Below, piece after piece: positions 6,869 to 11,458 of a DNA stretch of 11,458 bases. The DNA is from an uncultured Myxococcales bacterium (lineage in GTDB: Bacteria > Myxococcota_A > Bradymonadia > UBA7976 > UBA1532), in contig CALBMW010000993.1 of assembly GCA_937896275.1 (NCBI GenBank), forward strand, positions 1 to 11,458, read 5' to 3'. A program made the translations under genes and the position numbers. How positions within the stretch are numbered: the stretch's first letter is position 1; every line of letters begins with the position of its first letter. A model generated the notes under the pieces. That model had not been told where the DNA came from, made no database searches, and was given only the letters and a program-made list of their open reading frames with translations.

Positions 6869-6916
6869 GGCCAGCCCTTACGCCAAACCAACCGCGAAAG
6901 CAAAGGAGGGCTGGCC
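6869..6916 (+). promoter_or_regulatory. Inverted repeat that can sequester the htpG Shine-Dalgarno
   Basis: GGCCAGCCCT (6869-6878) pairs perfectly with AGGGCTGGCC (6907-6916); U6879-G6906 adds a wobble pair. The right arm covers the last bases of the AAAGGAGG ribosome binding site (6902-6909) and ends directly before the GTG start codon at 6917. In RNA this is a stem of 10-11 bp with a loop of about 26 nt that hides the initiation region. In DNA it could equally be an operator between the divergent htpG and carbonic-anhydrase-like genes. Confidence 0.5.
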
Positions 6917-8860
<1,944 letters not shown>

Positions 8861-8862
8861 CG

Positions 8863-8889
8863 GCGGGCGTCCAACATCTGGACGCCCGC
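8863..8889 (+). terminator. 11-bp perfect dyad after htpG: terminator hairpin or activator-binding site
   Basis: GCGGGCGTCCA (8863-8873), a 5-base loop ACATC, and TGGACGCCCGC (8879-8889) are perfectly complementary. The dyad begins 2 nt after the htpG stop, so an intrinsic terminator is the simple reading, but no T-run follows the stem. Its centre (8876) lies about 97 bp upstream of the predicted start of the sigma-54 promoter at 8946-8962, the usual place for an enhancer-binding-protein site. It could do both jobs. Confidence 0.6.
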
Positions 8890-8929
8890 TCCGATCGATA
8901 CGCCCGGCAGTCTCATAGAAAGGCAATAA

Positions 8930-8942
8930 AATCAGCCGGTTA
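8930..8942 (+). promoter_or_regulatory. Candidate IHF-binding site
   Basis: AATCAGCCGGTTA matches the IHF consensus WATCARNNNNTTR at every defined position. An AT-rich tract (8911-8932), unusual in this GC-rich window, lies on the 5' side where IHF sites favour one. It sits between the upstream dyad and the -24/-12 promoter, as expected for DNA bending at sigma-54 promoters. Confidence 0.5.
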
Positions 8943-8945
8943 TGC

Positions 8946-8962
8946 CTGGCACGGCGCTCGCT
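8946..8962 (+). promoter_or_regulatory. Sigma-54 (RpoN) -24/-12 promoter
   Basis: CTGGCACGGCGCTCGCT matches the consensus YTGGCACGRNNNTTGCW with one mismatch (second T of TTGC is C). The invariant GG (8948-8949) and GC (8960-8961) are exactly 10 bp apart. The predicted start near 8973 leaves a leader of about 27 nt containing AAGGAGG (8988-8994) before the ATG at 9000. Confidence 0.65.
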
Positions 8963-8999
8963 CTCCTGAGGGCTCGGACCCACCCTGAAGGAGGTGAGC

Positions 9000-9479
9000 A
9001 TGGGCCGGTATCTCATCACGGGGGCGCTCGTCGCCCTGTCTCTCGGTCTCCAGGCGGCAGCGGCCGCCCCCACCCCCCTGGTCGCGGCGCTGCCACCGCC
9101 CGACGAGGCACCACCCCCGCGCACCTGTGGCGCCGACGCGATGGAGCCCAACGACGCCCGCGGCAAGGCTCGGCTGCTGCGGGGGGATACGCCGGCGCGG
9201 GCGGTCACCTGCGTCAGCGACGCGGACTGGTTCAGCCTCGACCTCGCGGCCGGTGAGAGGGTCCGCGTGGTGGCCGTCCACCCGGTCGGCCGGCGGGTCG
9301 TGCCCAAGGTCTTCCCCCCGCGGCGCCGGAAGCCCGTGGGCGAGCGCGAGCGTGGGGCCAATCACACCGACGTGAGGCTGCAGGCCACGCGGGCCGGGCG
9401 CTACCGCGTGTTGGTGCGCACGCTGATGCTCGAGGCGGTCCCGTACACGCTTCGGATTGAGCGTGGCGGCGGTGGCTGA
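9000..9479 (+). CDS. Small secreted protein, PPC-like beta-sandwich domain
   Basis: 159 residues from ATG 9000, with AAGGAGG (8988-8994) 5 nt upstream; the in-frame GTG at 8994 overlaps that site and is not used. Residues 1-23 are a signal peptide (GALVALSLGLQAAAAA), and a Pro-rich linker follows to about residue 41. Residues 43-153 resemble the bacterial pre-peptidase C-terminal (PPC) domain: AMEPNDARGKARLL opening, CVSDADWFSLDLAAGERV centre and a closing GRYRVLV...YTLRIE. Cys43 and Cys71 could form a disulfide after export. The usual PPC loop is replaced by a strongly basic stretch (about 103-120, FPPRRRKPVGERERG). PPC domains usually ride on secreted proteases; here the domain stands alone, so a binding or accessory role outside the cytoplasm is inferred. 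The sigma-54 promoter upstream suggests regulated expression. Confidence 0.72.
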   Translation: MGRYLITGALVALSLGLQAAAAAPTPLVAALPPPDEAPPPRTCGADAMEPNDARGKARLLRGDTPARAVTCVSDADWFSLDLAAGERVRVVAVHPVGRRVVPKVFPPRRRKPVGERERGANHTDVRLQATRAGRYRVLVRTLMLEAVPYTLRIERGGGG

Positions 9480-9486
9480 CCGCGTG

Positions 9487-9495
9487 TGCTAACGT
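9487..9495 (+). promoter_or_regulatory. Possible extended -10 element before the 9521 gene
   Basis: TGC-TAACGT fits the TGn-TAnnnT extended -10 pattern, 25 nt before the ATG at 9521. No -35 hexamer is found at a suitable distance. The 9521 gene may instead be read from the upstream sigma-54 promoter. Confidence 0.2.
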
Positions 9496-9520
9496 CCCGC
9501 CGCTTCAATCGGAGGCCTGC

Positions 9521-10186
9521 ATGGGGCGACTGGTCTTGGCGGCGGTGGCGGTGGTGGCGGCGACCTGGGCGTTCTGGTGGCTGAGCCAGCCGGTCGCGCC
9601 GCCGTCGACCGTGACCGTCGCCGCGCCCTCTCGGACGCCTGCGGTGGCGGGCGATCCTTCAGATTCGGATTCGGATGAGCCGGCCGAGGCCGTCGCGGCG
9701 GGCGCGCAGGTCGGCGCGCGGGGGGCACCGAGGACGAAGCGCGAGCCCTCGCCGACGAACACCGTGGGGGGCGCCATGCAACGGTCGTCGCCGGTCGTGC
9801 TGAACCACCTGCCGTCGTCGGCCTCGCCCGCGATCCCCGCCGCGATCCCGGCCGCCACCGCGGCGCCCGTCGATCCCTTTCCGATGCCCGAGGTGTCGGT
9901 CGGCCGGGTCAAAGAGACCGCGCGCCGCTTCCGCGCCAACATGCCGGCGGGGGGCCGCATCCCGACGCGCATCACCGTCGACGAGGTCCTGCCGCGCGAG
10001 GTGATCGCGGGCCTCGGCTGGCCCGCCGAGACGCCGTTGGTCGAGTTGGGCAGCCACGGCCCCGATCTGGTGGCCGGCCTGCAGGAAGTGCTCGACCTGC
10101 CCGAGGACGCGCAGAGCCTGTTCGGCGTCACGGTCACCCTGCCGAACGGCAAGCAGATGCGCGCCTACGTGCGCACCAACCCCTGA
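9521..10186 (+). CDS. Unrecognised membrane-anchored protein with Ala/Pro-rich linker
   Basis: 221 residues from ATG 9521, with GGAGG (9511-9515) 5 nt upstream. I do not recognise a family. Residues 3-22 (RLVLAAVAVVAATWAFWWLS) are an uncleaved signal anchor or signal peptide. Residues 23-120 are low-complexity, rich in Ala, Pro and Ser, with an acidic SDSDSDEP run at 47-54 and AIPAAIPAAT at 104-113. Residues 122-221 look folded, with alternating strand and helix-like segments (RVKETARRFRAN, ITVDEVLPREVIAGLGWP, LVAGLQEVLDLPED) and an end of FGVTVTLPNGKQMRAYV. No cysteines are present. The layout of anchor, flexible spacer and C-terminal domain suggests a domain presented in the periplasm. It lies 41 nt after the PPC-like gene on the same strand and may share its transcript. 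Confidence 0.7.
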   Translation: MGRLVLAAVAVVAATWAFWWLSQPVAPPSTVTVAAPSRTPAVAGDPSDSDSDEPAEAVAAGAQVGARGAPRTKREPSPTNTVGGAMQRSSPVVLNHLPSSASPAIPAAIPAATAAPVDPFPMPEVSVGRVKETARRFRANMPAGGRIPTRITVDEVLPREVIAGLGWPAETPLVELGSHGPDLVAGLQEVLDLPEDAQSLFGVTVTLPNGKQMRAYVRTNP

Positions 10187-10211
10187 AGCCGCGCCGCGCG
10201 GGGCCGTGACG

Positions 10212-10237
10212 GCGTCCGCAAAGTGCGCCCTGGACGC
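10212..10237 (+). terminator. Weak hairpin downstream of the 9521 gene
   Basis: GCGTCC (10212-10217) and GGACGC (10232-10237) pair over a 14-nt loop, 26 nt after the stop codon. No T-run follows. It is the only terminator candidate between this gene and the merR promoter. Confidence 0.25.
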
Positions 10238-10261
10238 GACCTAAACCGGCCGGCAGAATCA

Positions 10262-10279
10262 AACCCTAACGTAAGGGTT
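10262..10279. promoter_or_regulatory. Near-perfect 18-bp palindrome upstream of the merR-type promoter (dyad 1)
   Basis: AACCCTAACGTAAGGGTT is symmetric except for one base pair (10268/10273). It lies 7 bp upstream of the -35 box. Its ACCCT...AGGGT half-sites recur in dyad 2 (10299-10317), so both may bind the same protein, most simply the regulator encoded next door. Confidence 0.6.
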
Positions 10280-10286
10280 CGATTGC

Positions 10287-10315
10287 TTGACAGGCATCGG
10301 ACCCCTCTGTAGGGT
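10287..10315 (+). promoter_or_regulatory. Sigma-70-type promoter of the merR-type gene and iscS
   Basis: TTGACA (10287-10292, perfect -35), a 17-bp spacer and TAGGGT (10310-10315, 3 of 6 matches to -10). The start would be near 10322, 16 nt before the ATG. The spacer is the normal 17 bp, not the stretched 19-20 bp of promoters activated by MerR proteins through DNA untwisting, which favours repression as the mode of control. Confidence 0.6.
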
Positions 10316-10317
10316 CC
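10299..10317. promoter_or_regulatory. Inverted repeat overlapping the -10 box (dyad 2)
   Basis: GGACCC (10299-10304) and GGGTCC (10312-10317) are perfect arms around a 7-bp centre. The right arm covers the -10 box, so a bound protein would block or alter RNA polymerase. The core ACCCC...AGGGT resembles dyad 1 with one base less between half-sites. Confidence 0.5.
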
Positions 10318-10337
10318 GCAGCCGCGAGGTGGTCGAC

Positions 10338-10823
10338 ATGGCGCGAGACGGCGCAAAACTACTGAAGATCGGTGAGCTCGCGCGGCTGTGCGACAAGACC
10401 GTCCGCGCGCTGCACCTCTACGAGGAGCTCGCCCTGCTGCGGCCCGCCCGGCGTACCCGCGGCGGTTTTCGCGAGTACGACGCGGGAAACGTGGCGCGCA
10501 TCGGCTACATCGACCGCCTGCAGAGGCTCGGCTACTCACTCGGCGACATCCGCGCGCTGGTCGAGCGCTGGGAGGCCGGCGAGTCCCCGCGGCTGGCCAT
10601 GGCGTCGGTCGAGGTCGACTACGCCGCCCGCCTCGACGCGGTTCGTCGACAGATCGGCGAGCTGCGGGGCCTGGAGGCCGAGCTGGTGGAGAGCCTGGAT
10701 TTTCTTCAGGGCTGCCACGGCTGCGGACAGAAGAACGAGCCCCAGCACGCCTGCGGCTGCTGCGAGCGCCCCGATCCCGGCAACGACGGGTTGACGTTGA
10801 TCACCGGGCTCGCGGCCCATTGA
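10338..10823 (+). CDS. MerR-family regulator with C-terminal cysteine cluster, next to iscS
   Basis: 161 residues from ATG 10338, with GAGG (10326-10329) 8 nt upstream; a TTG in frame at 10287 is part of the -35 box and is rejected. The MerR-type winged helix-turn-helix is clear: LLKIGELARLCDKTVRALHL (8-27), wing RGGFREYD (41-48), and GYSLGDIRALVERW (65-78). A long dimerisation helix (about 88-124) follows, then five cysteines: C126-x2-C129-x9-C139-x-C141-C142 (GCHGCG, ACGCCERP). MerR proteins use C-terminal cysteines to bind metals or, in SoxR, a [2Fe-2S] cluster (C-x2-C-x-C-x5-C). The spacing here differs from SoxR, so the ligand is open: Fe-S cluster or metal ion. The gene lies 15 nt before iscS, presumably in one operon, and its promoter carries two related dyads, pointing to autoregulation and control of iron-sulfur assembly (inference). 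Confidence 0.9.
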   Translation: MARDGAKLLKIGELARLCDKTVRALHLYEELALLRPARRTRGGFREYDAGNVARIGYIDRLQRLGYSLGDIRALVERWEAGESPRLAMASVEVDYAARLDAVRRQIGELRGLEAELVESLDFLQGCHGCGQKNEPQHACGCCERPDPGNDGLTLITGLAAH

Positions 10824-10838
10824 CGAGGTGACGACCGG

Positions 10839-11458
10839 ATGAAGCTGCCCATCTACATGGACAATCACGCCACGACACCCTGCGATCCGCGGGTGGTCGA
10901 GGCGATGCTGCCCTACCTGACGACGCAGTTCGGCAACGCCGCGAGCCGTAACCACGCCTACGGCTGGGCGGCCGAGGAGGCCGTCGAGCAGGCGCGCGAG
11001 CACATCGCGAAGCTCATCGGCGCCACCGCGAAGGAGATCGTCTTCACCAGCGGCGCGACCGAGAGCGACAACATCGCGCTGAAGGGCGTGGTGGAGTTCT
11101 ACGGCCACAAGGGCAAGCACATCATCACCAGCCCCATCGAGCACAAGGCGGTCATCGACACCGCGCGCTGGCTCGAGCGACAGGGCTGCGAGATCACCTG
11201 GCTGCCGGTGGGGACGGATGGGCGCGTCGACCCCGCCGACGTCGAGAAGGCCATCCGGCCCGACACGGTCCTCGTGAGCCTGATGCACGGCAACAACGAG
11301 ATCGGCTCGGTCAACGACGTCGGCGCCATCGGCGCGATCTGCAAGAGCCACGGCGTGCTGTTCCACACCGACGCCGTCCAGACGGTGGGCAAGGTGCCGG
11401 TCGACGTGCAGTCGATGGGCATCGACCTCCTGTCGATGTCGGCCCACAAGATGTACGG
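10839..11458 (+). CDS. iscS: Cysteine desulfurase, IscS type (3' partial)
   Basis: The first 206 codons are present and the gene runs off the right edge. The start is ATG 10839, with GAGG (10825-10828) 10 nt upstream. IscS is a cytoplasmic PLP enzyme that takes sulfur from cysteine as a persulfide and gives it to IscU and other acceptors for Fe-S clusters and tRNA thiolation. Seen are the opening MKLPIYMDNHATTP, TSGATESDNIALKG (70-83), SPIEHKAV with PLP-stacking His102, HGNNEIG with Asn153 (150-156), HTDAVQ with Asp178 and Gln181, and SAHKMY with the PLP lysine Lys204. All are offset by two from the E. coli IscS numbers (104, 155, 180, 183, 206). The active-site Cys loop lies beyond the window. 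Placement directly behind the MerR-type gene replaces the usual iscR-iscS order. Confidence 0.96.
   Translation, partial: MKLPIYMDNHATTPCDPRVVEAMLPYLTTQFGNAASRNHAYGWAAEEAVEQAREHIAKLIGATAKEIVFTSGATESDNIALKGVVEFYGHKGKHIITSPIEHKAVIDTARWLERQGCEITWLPVGTDGRVDPADVEKAIRPDTVLVSLMHGNNEIGSVNDVGAIGAICKSHGVLFHTDAVQTVGKVPVDVQSMGIDLLSMSAHKMY

Noticed and set aside
6329..6916. In-frame upstream extension of htpG
   Set aside because: It is antisense to the carbonic-anhydrase-like gene, and HtpG similarity begins right after the GTG at 6917, which has a strong ribosome binding site.
6830..6916. CIRCE heat-shock operator before htpG
   Set aside because: The inverted repeat here has different arm sequence and a much longer gap than CIRCE.
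8911..8999. Riboswitch (c-di-GMP or similar) in the AT-rich leader before the PPC-like gene
   Set aside because: The conserved core bases of the classes I know are absent, and the stretch is better explained by the IHF and sigma-54 elements, most of which lie upstream of the predicted transcript.
10287..10337. TTG start adding 17 residues to the MerR-type protein
   Set aside because: The TTG is part of a perfect TTGACA -35 box, and the family domain begins after the ATG at 10338.

Overview
The window is about 70% GC and densely packed with genes. It looks like a Myxococcota-type chromosome (delta-proteobacterial lineage in the older sense). The reasons are a Ser/Thr-kinase-like protein, a Pro/Ala-rich membrane protein with an ExbD-like periplasmic part, an exported prolyl oligopeptidase, a small secreted PPC-like protein and a good sigma-54 promoter. 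This assignment is inference from style and gene content, with no marker-gene match behind it. I see no rRNA, tRNA, CRISPR array, insertion sequence or phage gene.

Layout, left to right. (1) 2-1000 (+): C-terminal part of a Pro-rich, single-pass membrane protein with an ExbD/TolR-like periplasmic region, cut by the window edge. (2) 1074-2228 (+): membrane-tethered protein-kinase-fold protein with degenerate catalytic motifs. (3) 2343-4415 (+): exported prolyl oligopeptidase, overlapping by GTGA with (4) hemH ferrochelatase, 4412-5518 (+), which has an internal cysteine-rich segment. (5) 5527-5582: four 14-bp tandem repeats between converging genes. (6) 5577-6263 (-): LON substrate-binding-domain protein, apparently read from a leaderless start. 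(7) 6293-6829 (-): gamma-class carbonic anhydrase-like protein. (8) 6917-8860 (+): htpG, with an inverted repeat that pairs across its Shine-Dalgarno. (9) 9000-9479 (+): small secreted PPC-like protein behind a sigma-54 promoter, an IHF site and an upstream dyad. (10) 9521-10186 (+): unrecognised membrane-anchored protein. (11) 10338-10823 (+): MerR-family regulator with a C-terminal cysteine cluster. (12) 10839 to the right edge (+): start of an IscS-type cysteine desulfurase.

The most interesting parts are at the right. A MerR-type regulator with five clustered C-terminal cysteines sits 15 nt upstream of iscS, the place IscR (Rrf2 family) holds in many proteobacteria, and its own promoter is flanked and overlapped by two related dyads. 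This suggests, as inference, a non-IscR sensor for iron-sulfur assembly. Second, 8863-8962 holds a complete-looking sigma-54 promoter architecture (distal 11-bp dyad, IHF consensus, -24/-12) in front of a small secreted protein. Third, the htpG leader can fold to hide its ribosome binding site, a design known from RNA thermometers.

Most other long open frames on both strands are GC-driven shadows of these genes and are left out.
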